Below are positions 7,501-16,938 of a DNA stretch of 35,633 nt, in pieces. Source of the stretch: an uncultured Bacilli bacterium. Its GTDB lineage: Bacteria > Bacillota_I > Bacilli_A > RF39 > UBA660. Numbering within the stretch: position 1 is the first letter of the stretch; each line of letters begins with the position of its first letter. The notes below the pieces were generated by a model that saw nothing but the letters and a program-made list of their open reading frames with translations, made no database searches and was not told the origin of the DNA. The position numbers were made by a program, and so were the translations under genes. The DNA lies in assembly GCA_934096175.1 (NCBI GenBank), contig CAKOLG010000013.1, forward strand, positions 1 through 35,633, in the 5' to 3' direction.

Positions 7501-9603
7501 ATGAAAAAAAAGAACAATACAATAAATGTTAATAAAATAATTTTTGTTGTACTTGTTCTTTCTTTTTTTGCAATTTCACTAAAATTATTAATTGTTGGTT
7601 TAGCCAAAACAACAGATGGTATTAATTTGACTGAATTTGTCGCTAATAGAAATACGCAAAAAGACATTATTAAAGCGAATCGTGGCTCTATTTTATCCGC
7701 TGATGGCGAACTATTGGCCCAAAGTATCAATTCATATACCGTAATTGCCTATTTATCGCCTTCTCGAACTAGCGATGAAAAAAATCCACACCATGTTGTC
7801 AATAAACAACTTACTGCGGAAAAATTGTCAGTTGTTTTAAATATGCCAAAAGAAAATATTTTAGCGTTATTAAACAAAGATTTATATCAAGTTGAATTAG
7901 GACCCCAAGGTAGAGGAATAACAGAATCAACTAAAAAGCAAATCGAAGCTTTAGAATTACCAGGTATCGATTTTATTGATACAACAAAAAGATATTACAA
8001 AATGGGAACTTTTGCTTCTTACATTTTAGGATATGCCCAAAATGACGATTCTGGTAATATGATAGGTAAGATGGGCGTTGAACTATATTACGATGATAAA
8101 TTACAAGGTCAAGACGGTTACATCATGTCACAAAAAGATGCATATGGTTATAGCATACCAAACACCAGCTCAATTACAGTTGATGCAGAACACGGTCAAG
8201 ATATTTATTTAACAATCGATAGCAAAATTCAAATGTTTGTCGAAAATGCCATAAAAGAATTAAGTGATAATAATGAAATGGAATGGTTAACTTTTACAAT
8301 TGCCGACGCCAAAACAGGAGCAATAGTCGCTTCTGGTTCTAATCCTACTTTTAATCCCAATGAACTAGTTATTTCCAGTTATCTTAACCCATTAACGTCG
8401 TACACTTACGAACCAGGAAGTACAATGAAAATATATTCCTTTTTAGCTGCTATGGAAGCAGGAATTTATGATGGCAATAAAACATATATGTCTGGAACGA
8501 TAAAAGTTGATGATGCGACAATTAAGGACTTTAATGGACACGGTTGGGGAGAAATAACATTTGATTCTGGTTTCTCATACTCATCTAACGTCGCTGCCAC
8601 CAACCTCGCTTTAGAAATGGGAAGAGAAAAATTATACAATTATTATTCAAGTCTTGGTTTTGGTAAAAAAACTGGTATTACATTACCTCATGAATATCCT
8701 GGTAACATTGATTTTACTTATCGAACTGAAATAGCTACAGCATCATTTGGTCAAGGAATTACCACAACACCAATCCAAAACATTCAAGCTTTAACCATAT
8801 TAGCAAATAGCGGAGTCGAACTACAACCATATATTGTGGAAAAAATAGTTAATAGTCAAACAGGTGAAGAAACTTATACCCATAAAAAAACTGAATTAGG
8901 TCAAAAAGCTTCTAAAGAAAACATAGAAAAAATGCTTTCTATGATGTACGATGTTGTTTATAGTGGCAAAACAGATGCTAAATACTATAAAACAGAGTCA
9001 GTTAAACTAGTAGGGAAGACTGGAACGGCACAAATTACAGGAGCTAACGGCCAGTATATGACTGGTCAGTATGATTATGTTCGAAGTTTTGCTGGTGTCT
9101 TTCCTTATGAGAATCCTCAATATTTAATTTATGTTTCAGTTAAAAAATTTAATGGTGCTTATAAAGATTTCGCGCACATGGTTACTAAAGTTGTTGAAGA
9201 AATAGCCAAATATAAAAATTTATCAGAATTAATAAAAAGTATTGATAATAATAAAATAGTTACAATGGAAAACTTCATTAGCTCTGATATTACATTGGCC
9301 GAAGAAAAATTAAAACAATTAAACCTAAATGTCATAAAATTAGGAAACGGCAAATTTATTATTAACCAATATCCAGAAAAAGGTCAAATAATATTATCTG
9401 GTAATAAAGTCTTTTTAGTTTCAAATAGTTCGGAATATACTATGCCAGATATAACATCATGGAGCCGAAATGAAGTAGAGACATTGTGTAAATTACTAAA
9501 AATTGACTACATAATTAACGGCAGCGGTAATGTTGAAAGCTATAATATTCCAGCTGGTACCATATTAACTTCAGAAACAAAACTAGAAATATCTTTAAAA
9601 TGA
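7501..9603 (+). CDS. pbpB: Class B penicillin-binding protein with PASTA domains (FtsI/PBP2X-like)
   Basis: A 700-aa septal transpeptidase. It has one N-terminal membrane anchor (about residues 11-31), a dimerisation region beginning with KANRGSILSADGE, and the transpeptidase domain. Its three motifs are intact: S307-T-M-K310, S361-S-N363 and K506-T-G508. Two divergent C-terminal PASTA-like domains occupy about 580-700. It crosslinks peptidoglycan at the division septum and is a beta-lactam target. ATG at 7501 is preferred over the upstream TTG at 7495 because AAGGAG ends 9 nt before it. Fourth and last gene of the operon here: mraY, murD and the rest of the usual cluster do not follow. The TGA stop lies within a terminator hairpin. 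Confidence 0.92.
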   Translation: MKKKNNTINVNKIIFVVLVLSFFAISLKLLIVGLAKTTDGINLTEFVANRNTQKDIIKANRGSILSADGELLAQSINSYTVIAYLSPSRTSDEKNPHHVVNKQLTAEKLSVVLNMPKENILALLNKDLYQVELGPQGRGITESTKKQIEALELPGIDFIDTTKRYYKMGTFASYILGYAQNDDSGNMIGKMGVELYYDDKLQGQDGYIMSQKDAYGYSIPNTSSITVDAEHGQDIYLTIDSKIQMFVENAIKELSDNNEMEWLTFTIADAKTGAIVASGSNPTFNPNELVISSYLNPLTSYTYEPGSTMKIYSFLAAMEAGIYDGNKTYMSGTIKVDDATIKDFNGHGWGEITFDSGFSYSSNVAATNLALEMGREKLYNYYSSLGFGKKTGITLPHEYPGNIDFTYRTEIATASFGQGITTTPIQNIQALTILANSGVELQPYIVEKIVNSQTGEETYTHKKTELGQKASKENIEKMLSMMYDVVYSGKTDAKYYKTESVKLVGKTGTAQITGANGQYMTGQYDYVRSFAGVFPYENPQYLIYVSVKKFNGAYKDFAHMVTKVVEEIAKYKNLSELIKSIDNNKIVTMENFISSDITLAEEKLKQLNLNVIKLGNGKFIINQYPEKGQIILSGNKVFLVSNSSEYTMPDITSWSRNEVETLCKLLKIDYIINGSGNVESYNIPAGTILTSETKLEISLK

Positions 9604-9618
9604 TATTTCTTTTTCTTT
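9585..9618 (+). terminator. Intrinsic terminator ending the mraZ operon, overlapping the PBP stop
   Basis: AGAAATATC (9585-9593) pairs perfectly with GATATTTCT (9602-9610) and is followed by a T-rich tract. The left arm lies in the last codons of the PBP gene; the TGA stop is split between loop and right arm. Confidence 0.85.
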
Positions 9619-9669
9619 ATATTTAAAAACAATTATAATATAATATTTATGAAATGTAGGTGAATCATT

Positions 9670-10980
9670 ATGACATTAATAAAATGTAAAGAATGCAACA
9701 AAGAAATTTCTGATAAAGCTAAATCCTGCCCTCATTGTGGTTTCCCAATTGAAGAAACACAAAATATTGAAAATACTAATAATGTTATTATGCAAAATAA
9801 CTTAATAAAAATTCCTATCAATAAAGAAAAATGCAGCATTATATCCATAATTTTCTTTATTTTATTTTCATTTGTTATGTATCTATGTTTCATATCATAC
9901 GGAAATGAACAATTTTATTTTATAAAAACTAGTTATTCAACTTATACCTTATTAGAATGTTTTGAAAATACAAAGTTAAATATTTATATCACCATATTTA
10001 CAACTATTATTGGTACTTTATCTTTTATATCATTGATTCTAACTTTACTTAGTAAAAAGACTTTTAAATTTTCTAAAGTTGGTTATTTATTAAATATTGT
10101 AACAATGCTCATTTTCTATATAAATATATATTTGAACAACTTAAGAGTTGGTAATCAGTTTTCCCTTATTTTTATTTTAAATTTTGTCCTATTAATTTTA
10201 CCAAGATTTGATAAACTTATAAGCATTGATACAATGGTAACAAAAGAAAAAGAAGACCGTTATCTAAAAAACAATGAAAAATTAAATAAACTATATGATA
10301 AAAAACCAATAAGTTTAACTTTAAAAATAATATCTATAATAACTATTTTTTTAAGTATAATTTCCTTTCTTCTAATTATATATTTTAATAACAAAGAAAT
10401 GACATATTTTATCCAAGCAAACCCCGACGACTACAATCAAATTAAGGTAATCAATGATTTTATAAATGTGCGCTCCGCACCTAATTTAAACAGTACTTTA
10501 CTTGGAAAAGTAGGTAAAAATGATATATATAACGTTATAGACAAAATAGGGGATGAAAATTACTATTGGTATAAGATTGAATATAAAGGTGAAAATGCAT
10601 ACATAGCCAGCGAGAAAACTAAACCATATGTTGAAGAATTATACAAAACAACAGATATTGTCAAAATAAATATATTTTATAAAACAACGTGTATTTATTG
10701 CGAAAACGCTCTTAAATATTTAAATGAATTAAAAAAAGATCAAAATTATGAATTCAAATTAGTAAAATATAACATTAATCAATATAAAGATTTATTTATA
10801 AAAGTTTCTCAATATTTTGACATTACAAACTACTACGTACCACTCATAATCATTGAGGATGACTACGTTCAAGGTTTTAGCGAATCTACAAAAGAACAAA
10901 TAACGAAACTCCTAAATAAACACCAGAAGGAAGAAAATAATATTGTTGAAAAAATAAAATTAAATGACTTAACAAAATAA
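9670..10980 (+). CDS. Zinc-ribbon / membrane / SH3b / thioredoxin-like protein
   Basis: A 436-aa multidomain protein I cannot name. Residues 1-30 are a zinc ribbon with Cys6, Cys9, Cys20 and Cys23 in the CKECNKEI...CPHCG form. About five hydrophobic membrane segments follow (roughly 55-75, 105-125, 137-152, 163-178, 215-237). Residues about 255-320 form a bacterial SH3 domain (FINVRSAPNLNSTLLGKV...WYKIEYKGENAYI). The C-terminal 100 residues look thioredoxin/glutaredoxin-like, with a Cys341-Ile-Tyr-Cys344 redox pair and a YVPLIII strand that may hold the cis-proline. The order suggests a cytosolic zinc finger and an extracellular redox module set next to the wall; this is inference. It starts at ATG after GTAGGTGA. 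It is a single gene with its own terminator. Confidence 0.7.
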   Translation: MTLIKCKECNKEISDKAKSCPHCGFPIEETQNIENTNNVIMQNNLIKIPINKEKCSIISIIFFILFSFVMYLCFISYGNEQFYFIKTSYSTYTLLECFENTKLNIYITIFTTIIGTLSFISLILTLLSKKTFKFSKVGYLLNIVTMLIFYINIYLNNLRVGNQFSLIFILNFVLLILPRFDKLISIDTMVTKEKEDRYLKNNEKLNKLYDKKPISLTLKIISIITIFLSIISFLLIIYFNNKEMTYFIQANPDDYNQIKVINDFINVRSAPNLNSTLLGKVGKNDIYNVIDKIGDENYYWYKIEYKGENAYIASEKTKPYVEELYKTTDIVKINIFYKTTCIYCENALKYLNELKKDQNYEFKLVKYNINQYKDLFIKVSQYFDITNYYVPLIIIEDDYVQGFSESTKEQITKLLNKHQKEENNIVEKIKLNDLTK

Positions 10981-11021
10981 AAGATTGCAATCTATATTTT
11001 TTAGACTACAATCTTTTTTTT
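10981..11021 (+). terminator. Intrinsic terminator of the zinc-ribbon/thioredoxin-like gene
   Basis: AAGATTG (10981-10987) pairs with CAATCTT (11009-11015), with an inner TCT/AGA extension, followed by T residues. It begins right after the TAA. Confidence 0.75.
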
Positions 11022-11062
11022 ACAAACAAAAACCTTATTTCTTCAATATTGAAACAAGGTTT
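11021..11062 (-). terminator. Intrinsic terminator of pyruvate kinase gene
   Basis: On the minus strand, a 12-bp stem (11062-11051 with 11041-11030, one wobble pair) is followed by a T-rich run towards 11021. It lies 11 nt after the pyk stop and faces the plus-strand terminator. Confidence 0.8.
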
Positions 11063-11072
11063 ATTTTATAAA

Positions 11073-12485
11073 TTATTCTTCTATTTCGTGAATTTTAACA
11101 AAATTTGTATGAGCTTCTTGAGGGAAACTTCCAACAACAGCAACAACATCACCCTTTTGTAAGTTTAAAATCTCTTTAGCTGCATTAACACCATCTCTAA
11201 CAATTTCATCAGTATTGTTATAAACAGGAACTATTTTAGGATAAACACCCCATTTTAAAGCTAAGCTATGAGCAACTTTTTCATCAGTAACAGTTGCAAT
11301 AACGTAAGCATCTGGTCTTAAACAAGAAATATCCATTGCAGTAGATCCAGTTAGAGTAGAAGCAACTATTGCCTTAATTGGCAATTCTTTAGAAGCAGCA
11401 ACTGCACATTTAGCAATTGTATTATGAATATCAGTACCTCTAAGTTTAAAATCTTGTGAATTATATTTAGCAATTTTTTCAGTTTTTTCACAAATAGTAG
11501 CCATAGTTTGAATAGTTTCAACAGGGTAGTTACCGATTGTTGTTTCATCACTAGTCATAATTGCATCACATCCACGTAAAACTGCATTTGCTACATCTGT
11601 AACTTCTGCATTAGTAGGACGAATGTTAGTTTTCATAGAATACATCATTTGTGTAGCCATTATAACTCCTTTACCTTGAGCATGACATTCATCAATCATC
11701 ATTTGTTGGTAAAGAGGTAAATTTTCAACACCAGTTTCAATTCCCAAATCGCCACGAGCTACCATGATATAATCAGAAGCCGCAACAATTTCTGGTAAAT
11801 TATCCATTGCATATTGAGTTTCTACTTTAGAAATAATTGGCATATTAGGTTTACCATATTGAGCGCATAAAGATTTAACTTCTCTAATATCATCAGCAGT
11901 ATTAACAAAAGAAATTGCTAAATAATCGCCATCCATATCACAAGCATATTTTATATCTTCCTTGTCTTTTTCAGAAACATAAGGTACATCTAATTTTATA
12001 CCTGGAATACAAACACCACGTCTACTTTTAATAGTACCAGAATTTTGAATTTCACAAGTAACGCCGTCTTCTTCAACAGACACAACAGTCAATTTATAGA
12101 ATCCATCATCTAATAAGATATCTTGACCAACTGTTAAATCTTTTATAATACCTCTGTAATTTAAAGATATAGCTTCTTTTGTACCTTGATCACCTAAATC
12201 TTTTTCAACAATTCTGATAGTATTACCTTTAACAAGTTCAATGTAATCACCTGCAAATGTACAAGTTCTTAAATCAGGACCCTTAGTATCGTATAAAATA
12301 GCAATATTAGCGCCTAATTCTTCTCTAGCACGTTGTACTAAAGCTTCATCAATCTTTCTTTCTTCCATAGTAGCATGAGAAAAGTTAATTCTTGCTACGT
12401 TCATACCAGCTTCTACTATACCTTTAAAATTTTCCCAATTTTGTGTAGAAGGACCGATAGAACAAATCATTTTTGTTTTTTTCAT
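11073..12485 (-). CDS. pyk: Pyruvate kinase
   Basis: A 470-aa glycolytic enzyme converting phosphoenolpyruvate and ADP to pyruvate and ATP. It has the family's usual length, without the extra C-terminal PEP-utiliser domain of Bacillus Pyk. It begins KKTKMICSIGPS; NVARINFSHA, DTKGPDLRT, the MVARGDLGIE active-site segment, and RPTNAEVTDVANAV are all present. The usual LSGETAxGxYPVE block reads MTSDETTIGNYPVE. Start: the longest frame reaches 12542, but the ATG at 12485 has GGAGTG 7 nt upstream and yields the canonical N-terminus, so the 19 extra codons are rejected. A clear promoter precedes it, and it appears to be a single-gene unit. Confidence 0.95.
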   Translation of the reverse strand: MKKTKMICSIGPSTQNWENFKGIVEAGMNVARINFSHATMEERKIDEALVQRAREELGANIAILYDTKGPDLRTCTFAGDYIELVKGNTIRIVEKDLGDQGTKEAISLNYRGIIKDLTVGQDILLDDGFYKLTVVSVEEDGVTCEIQNSGTIKSRRGVCIPGIKLDVPYVSEKDKEDIKYACDMDGDYLAISFVNTADDIREVKSLCAQYGKPNMPIISKVETQYAMDNLPEIVAASDYIMVARGDLGIETGVENLPLYQQMMIDECHAQGKGVIMATQMMYSMKTNIRPTNAEVTDVANAVLRGCDAIMTSDETTIGNYPVETIQTMATICEKTEKIAKYNSQDFKLRGTDIHNTIAKCAVAASKELPIKAIVASTLTGSTAMDISCLRPDAYVIATVTDEKVAHSLALKWGVYPKIVPVYNNTDEIVRDGVNAAKEILNLQKGDVVAVVGSFPQEAHTNFVKIHEIEE

Positions 12486-12513
12486 AATTTTCACTCCATC
12501 CATTACGAAAAAA

Positions 12514-12542
12514 ATTATACTATAGCCATCATAAAAAGTCAA
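12514..12542 (-). promoter_or_regulatory. Sigma-A promoter of pyk
   Basis: On the minus strand: TTGACT (12542-12537), a 17-nt spacer, TATAAT (12519-12514), ahead of the GGAGTG ribosome site. This also argues against the upstream ATG at 12542, which would sit in the -35 box. Confidence 0.82.
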
Positions 12543-12599
12543 AATAAAAACGTTTAAATTTATAATTATAATTTTCTAAGCAAAACTAAATTATATCAA

Positions 12600-12628
12600 T
12601 AAAAAAAGCAACTAGAATCCTAATTACT
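12600..12628 (-). terminator. Intrinsic terminator overlapping the map stop codon
   Basis: On the minus strand, a 9-bp stem with two G-U pairs (12628-12620 with 12615-12607) is followed by seven T. The left arm contains the last codons and the first base of the map TAG stop falls at its end. Confidence 0.7.
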
Positions 12629-13402
12629 TTTTACATCTTCTGGATCTAATTCCACATCACGACGTGTTAATATTTCATATCCATCTTTTGTTACTAAAAC
12701 TGTATGTTCAAAATGGGCACTATTTTTATCATCATCAGTACAGATTGTCCAGTCATCATCTAACATAAATATATCTGGTGAACCCAAATTTAACATTGGT
12801 TCAACTGCAATAACATTTCCAGCATGTAAAACAGGACCTTTTCTTTCTTTTCCATAATTTGGCACGTCCGGTTCCATATGAACCTTATCACCAACGCCAT
12901 GCCCAACTAACTCTTTAACTACACCTAAATTATACTTATGAGCAACCTTTGATACAGCATGCCCGATATCTCCTGTTGTACATCCGTCGTGTATTGCGCC
13001 CAAGCCAGCCATTAAAGCTTCCTCTGTTTCTTTTAACAATTTAATATCTTTTTGACTTCCTTTTCCAATTATATAACTCCACGCAGAATCACCGTGATAA
13101 CCTTGATAACAAGCTCCTATATCTAATTTTACAATGTCGCCATTCTTTAACTTTCTATTTCCTGGTATTCCGTGAACAACCTCATTATTAACGCTAATAC
13201 AAATGCTTCCAGGAAAGCCATACAATCCCTCAAAAGAACATGTACATCCTTTACTTAAAATAAATTCTTTTGCTAACTTAGCAATCTCTTTCGTTGTAAT
13301 ACCAGGTTTTAAAAATTGTTGTAAATACTTATGTGTTAAACCAACAATTTTTCCAGCCTCTCTTAATTTTTCTATTTCTTCTTCAGTTCTTACTACTATC
13401 AT
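12620..13402 (-). CDS. map: Methionine aminopeptidase, type I
   Basis: A 260-aa dinuclear-metal enzyme that removes the initiator Met from nascent proteins. Metal ligands are visible at Asp94 (VKLDIGA), Asp105 (HGDSAW), His168 (VGHGVG), Glu201 (VEPML) and Glu232 (FEHTVLV); His78 in HGIPG is the conserved substrate-site histidine. Type I length, with no N-terminal SEC-C zinc motif. The start at 13402 gives the usual MIVVRTEEEIEKLREAG and is preceded by GGGGATG. In many Bacillota map lies in the ribosomal-protein cluster; here it stands alone downstream of a divergent promoter region shared with the protease gene. Confidence 0.95.
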   Translation of the reverse strand: MIVVRTEEEIEKLREAGKIVGLTHKYLQQFLKPGITTKEIAKLAKEFILSKGCTCSFEGLYGFPGSICISVNNEVVHGIPGNRKLKNGDIVKLDIGACYQGYHGDSAWSYIIGKGSQKDIKLLKETEEALMAGLGAIHDGCTTGDIGHAVSKVAHKYNLGVVKELVGHGVGDKVHMEPDVPNYGKERKGPVLHAGNVIAVEPMLNLGSPDIFMLDDDWTICTDDDKNSAHFEHTVLVTKDGYEILTRRDVELDPEDVKSN

Positions 13403-13426
13403 TATTTCATCCCCAATTCGCCCAAT

Positions 13427-13435
13427 ATTATAACA
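13427..13435 (-). promoter_or_regulatory. Possible extended -10 promoter of map
   Basis: The minus strand reads TGTTATAAT (13435-13427), an extended -10 element. No good -35 is seen at the right distance. Confidence 0.4.
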
Positions 13436-13482
13436 TATATTTTAAAAACAATAAAATTATTTACATTTTTTGTTATTTATAA

Positions 13483-13511
13483 TTGTTAATTTTTCTTCTG
13501 TATTATATAAT
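13483..13511 (+). promoter_or_regulatory. Sigma-A promoter of the protease-cohesin operon
   Basis: TTGTTA (13483-13488), a 17-nt spacer and TATAAT (13506-13511) predict a start near 13518 and a leader of about 34 nt. Confidence 0.72.
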
Positions 13512-13551
13512 TTACATAGAGTAGAGATTTATAAAAGGCAGTAGTGGTAGT

Positions 13552-16500
13552 ATGAAAAAAATAAAATATTTATTTATAAGCTTATTTTTTATAATTAGTT
13601 CATTCTTAATTATAAATAGGGTAAAAGCATTATCAGTAGAAGTAAATTCAATTACAGACTCAAGAAATAGTTTAAAAGAATGTGAATATAGTGAAGCATA
13701 TTTAAAATGGTTAACATTATCAGAAACTGAAAAAAAATCAACTATCAAACCTTTAAAATGCAAAATAAGTAAAACTCAGTCTTTAATTAATAATATTACG
13801 TCATATTCATTAAAAGAAAGTTCAACTTTGCCTGCTTCTTATTCACTAGTTGAAGAAGGATTTGATACAAGCATTAAAGATCAAATGAATACAGGAAGTT
13901 GTTGGACTTTTAGTACTGTAGCAACTATAGAAACATATATGAAAAAAAAATATAACGAAGACTTTGACTTATCAGAAAGACATATCGAATACGCAACTTC
14001 TCGTACATTTCTTAACAATGAAATAAACCCATTTGGCTATAATCGTGAAGTAGATGATGGCGGCAACTTTTTCATTGCATCCGGCTACTTAATGAATAAT
14101 TTAGGACCAGTAAAAGAATCAGATATGCCATTTAAAAATAGTACTGAAAAAATTTCTTTAAATGAAATAAAAAATAAAGAAGTTGCAATTGACATTAATG
14201 ATATAATGATGAATTTTTCTGATGATTGCTCTGCAATATCATCTTCAATGAAAGAGCATCTCCTAAATTATGGAGCTTTAAATACAAATATTTATATGAC
14301 ATCTTCACCAAGTTATTACAATACGCAAACTAACGCTTTATACTATAACGGAACTTTGTATGCTAACCACGCCGTAGCAATCGTTGGTTGGGACGATAAC
14401 TATTCAAAAGACAATTTCTCTAGCACTAACAAACCAACTAATGATGGAGCTTGGTTAATCAAAAACTCATACGGAGCATCATGGGGAAATAATGGTTATT
14501 TTTATGTATCTTATGAAGATACTCGTGTTTGCCAAGGAATAAGTGGTATTTCAGATGCCGATACTGTGTTTGCTGACAATTACTATTCCCATGATTCATT
14601 CGGTGTAAATACAAATATTGGCTATCCAACTAGCGAAAATCCTTATGAAGCATATGCTGCTAATATTTTTACTAAGGGTGCTAAAACAGAGGAATTAAGC
14701 GAAGTTGTTGTTGGTTCTTTATATTATGCTGATTTAGAAATATATGTCGTGCCAACTAAAGAAGAATCGCCATCTTTAGAAAATGCTATTTATGCTGGTG
14801 CTGGTGTTATAAAATATGGCGGTTATACCACAATCAAACTAGAAAATCCAATATTATTAAAAGACGAAGAATTTACAATTATTGTTAAATATACTTCATT
14901 TTATAATTACCCAATTGGTGCTTCAACTAATGACAATCAATTTTGGGCTAATGTAACAACAAGCCTAAAAAAAAGTTATACATCTTCAAATGGTCAAATA
15001 TTTACTGATTTAGGTAACAATATAGCTGATAATGAGTATTTTATTGCTAGTATTAAAGCTAAAACAAATAATGTAACATATGAGATAAACAATAAAACTG
15101 ACCTAAATGCACTAGCAATTAATAACCTTGAGGGTGGCGATATTAACTTAAATTTAACAACTAAATATATTAACAATGATGAATCATTAGATATAAAGAT
15201 AACTAAAGATGGCAAAGATGTCACAAGTTTATTTACTTATACAAATCCTTTGGTAAATAACAATACTGCTAATTTAAAAATTACTGTTCCCAAAGATAAA
15301 ATAGTTGAAACTGGAGAATATAACATAGTTATTTCCTATCAAAACCAAACAACAATTTTAAAATTTACAATATTAGAATACAAAAACATAACAATAGCAA
15401 AAGTTACTAAAGATGATTATTTATATTCTGGTAAAATAAATAAAATAATAATTGATTTGACAACAACCGGTTACACAAACGATACACCGCTTTCATTTAA
15501 AATTAAAAATACTCAAAACGAAGATGTAACTTCATATTTTACAGTAACACCATCTAATATAATTGATAACAATGCCCAAATCATAATTAAGACTACTGCC
15601 CAAACTCCAGCTGATTCTTATGATATTGATCTGTATATTGATGATAAAAATGTTAATTATTCTTTTAAAATAGAAGAATACATAACAGCTAATAAAATTA
15701 CTATTTCAGAAGAAGAAATAAAGTTGTATAAGGGGCAGGAATTAAATTTGACAGCCGAAATATCACCATCAAATGTTACAAATAAAAACATTTCTTGGCA
15801 AAGTTCTAACGAAAATGTTGTTGAAGTTATAAATGGTAAAATAATTGCTAAAAGTATTGGTGAATGTAATGTTACAGCATATTGGGAAGAAGACAAAGCA
15901 ATTAAAGATACTGTTAAAGTAAGCGTTGTAGAACCATCAGCAGAACTTACTATAGATAAAAAAGATACTAATAACACATTTGATAGAGAACATTTCTATG
16001 CCGGTTACGGCGGAACACTTAAAGGTCAAATAATTACCAAGAACATTGATAAATCGTTAATTAAAATTGTTGACCAAAACAACAATGATGTGGCAGATTA
16101 TCTAAGTTTTAGTACTACTACCACAAATAATATAGTAAACTTCAGTTTAGCAATTCCTTTTACAGCAACTCCAAATACTTATTGTATGACTTATTCTGCC
16201 ATATCTTTAAGTGATCAAAACTTTGTTAAAAATGTTGGAACATATTGCTTTGAGATAAAACAATTTATTCAAGTAACTCAAATAATAGCAGCTGATACTG
16301 CCATTTCAATAGGTAAAGCATCTAAACTAAATGCCACTGTCTTTCCAGAAGAAGCGACAATTGCTAAACTAAAATTTCAATCAAATGATGAAAATATTTT
16401 AACCATAGATGAAGATGGTATGATAACACCAGTCAGTGAAGGAGTTGCAACAGTAACTGTAAAAACAACCGACGGCAGTAACATTTCTAAAAATGTCACA

Positions 16501-16929
16501 ATAACTGTTAAAAAAGATCTTTTCATTAATAACAATTTAGTAGAAAATAATGGATATATTTATAATTTGAAGCCTTCTACGACATATGACGATTTTATCT
16601 CTTTATTTTCTGATGATTTAAATATTAAAGTTTATAATCCTGAAAATGAATTAAAAACAAGTGGAATTATTGGAACTGGTGATAAAGTTATATACGAAAA
16701 AAATAACTTAAAAACTGAATATACAATAATTATCCTAGGTGATATCAATAATGATGGTAAAATTACTATTTCAGATGTGTCTAAATTATATAATCATTAC
16801 ACAAAAAGAATAACTATTAAAGAAGAATATTATATATTAGCAAGTGATCTAAATAATGATCATAATATAACTATTTCAGATGTATCAAAAATATATAATT
16901 ACTATACAGGAAGAATAAAAGAATTGTAG
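13552..16929 (+). CDS. Secreted papain-family (C1A) cysteine protease with Ig-like and dockerin domains
   Basis: A 1125-aa exported protein with a signal peptide (1-26). The protease domain (about 90-340) has oxyanion Gln111, Cys117 in GSCWTF, His273 in NHAVAIVGW and Asn305 in KNSYGASWG. A lectin-like beta region follows at about 340-510, then Ig-like modules including two BIG2-type domains (about 715-795 and 900-990). The C-terminal 64 residues are a type I dockerin: two calcium-binding repeats starting DINNDGKITISD and DLNNDHNITISD. Dockerins bind cohesins, so the enzyme is probably tethered rather than free, and the next gene, 9 nt on, encodes a cohesin-like membrane protein. Likely role: extracellular proteolysis of host or dietary proteins (inference). 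It has its own promoter; the ribosome site is weak. Confidence 0.88.
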   Translation: MKKIKYLFISLFFIISSFLIINRVKALSVEVNSITDSRNSLKECEYSEAYLKWLTLSETEKKSTIKPLKCKISKTQSLINNITSYSLKESSTLPASYSLVEEGFDTSIKDQMNTGSCWTFSTVATIETYMKKKYNEDFDLSERHIEYATSRTFLNNEINPFGYNREVDDGGNFFIASGYLMNNLGPVKESDMPFKNSTEKISLNEIKNKEVAIDINDIMMNFSDDCSAISSSMKEHLLNYGALNTNIYMTSSPSYYNTQTNALYYNGTLYANHAVAIVGWDDNYSKDNFSSTNKPTNDGAWLIKNSYGASWGNNGYFYVSYEDTRVCQGISGISDADTVFADNYYSHDSFGVNTNIGYPTSENPYEAYAANIFTKGAKTEELSEVVVGSLYYADLEIYVVPTKEESPSLENAIYAGAGVIKYGGYTTIKLENPILLKDEEFTIIVKYTSFYNYPIGASTNDNQFWANVTTSLKKSYTSSNGQIFTDLGNNIADNEYFIASIKAKTNNVTYEINNKTDLNALAINNLEGGDINLNLTTKYINNDESLDIKITKDGKDVTSLFTYTNPLVNNNTANLKITVPKDKIVETGEYNIVISYQNQTTILKFTILEYKNITIAKVTKDDYLYSGKINKIIIDLTTTGYTNDTPLSFKIKNTQNEDVTSYFTVTPSNIIDNNAQIIIKTTAQTPADSYDIDLYIDDKNVNYSFKIEEYITANKITISEEEIKLYKGQELNLTAEISPSNVTNKNISWQSSNENVVEVINGKIIAKSIGECNVTAYWEEDKAIKDTVKVSVVEPSAELTIDKKDTNNTFDREHFYAGYGGTLKGQIITKNIDKSLIKIVDQNNNDVADYLSFSTTTTNNIVNFSLAIPFTATPNTYCMTYSAISLSDQNFVKNVGTYCFEIKQFIQVTQIIAADTAISIGKASKLNATVFPEEATIAKLKFQSNDENILTIDEDGMITPVSEGVATVTVKTTDGSNISKNVTITVKKDLFINNNLVENNGYIYNLKPSTTYDDFISLFSDDLNIKVYNPENELKTSGIIGTGDKVIYEKNNLKTEYTIIILGDINNDGKITISDVSKLYNHYTKRITIKEEYYILASDLNNDHNITISDVSKIYNYYTGRIKEL

Positions 16930-16938
16930 GGGAGATAT

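Noticed and set aside
7446..7730. Minus-strand 94-aa frame across the ftsL-PBP junction
   Set aside because: Shadow of two well-supported genes; low-complexity hydrophobic translation.
12485..12542. Longer pyruvate kinase starting at 12542
   Set aside because: The extra 19 residues overlap the -35/-10 promoter and have no ribosome site; 12485 gives the conserved N-terminus.
16740..16925. Repeat or phase-variable DNA in the two similar segments at the end of the protease gene
   Set aside because: The similarity is explained by the two dockerin calcium-binding repeats at protein level.
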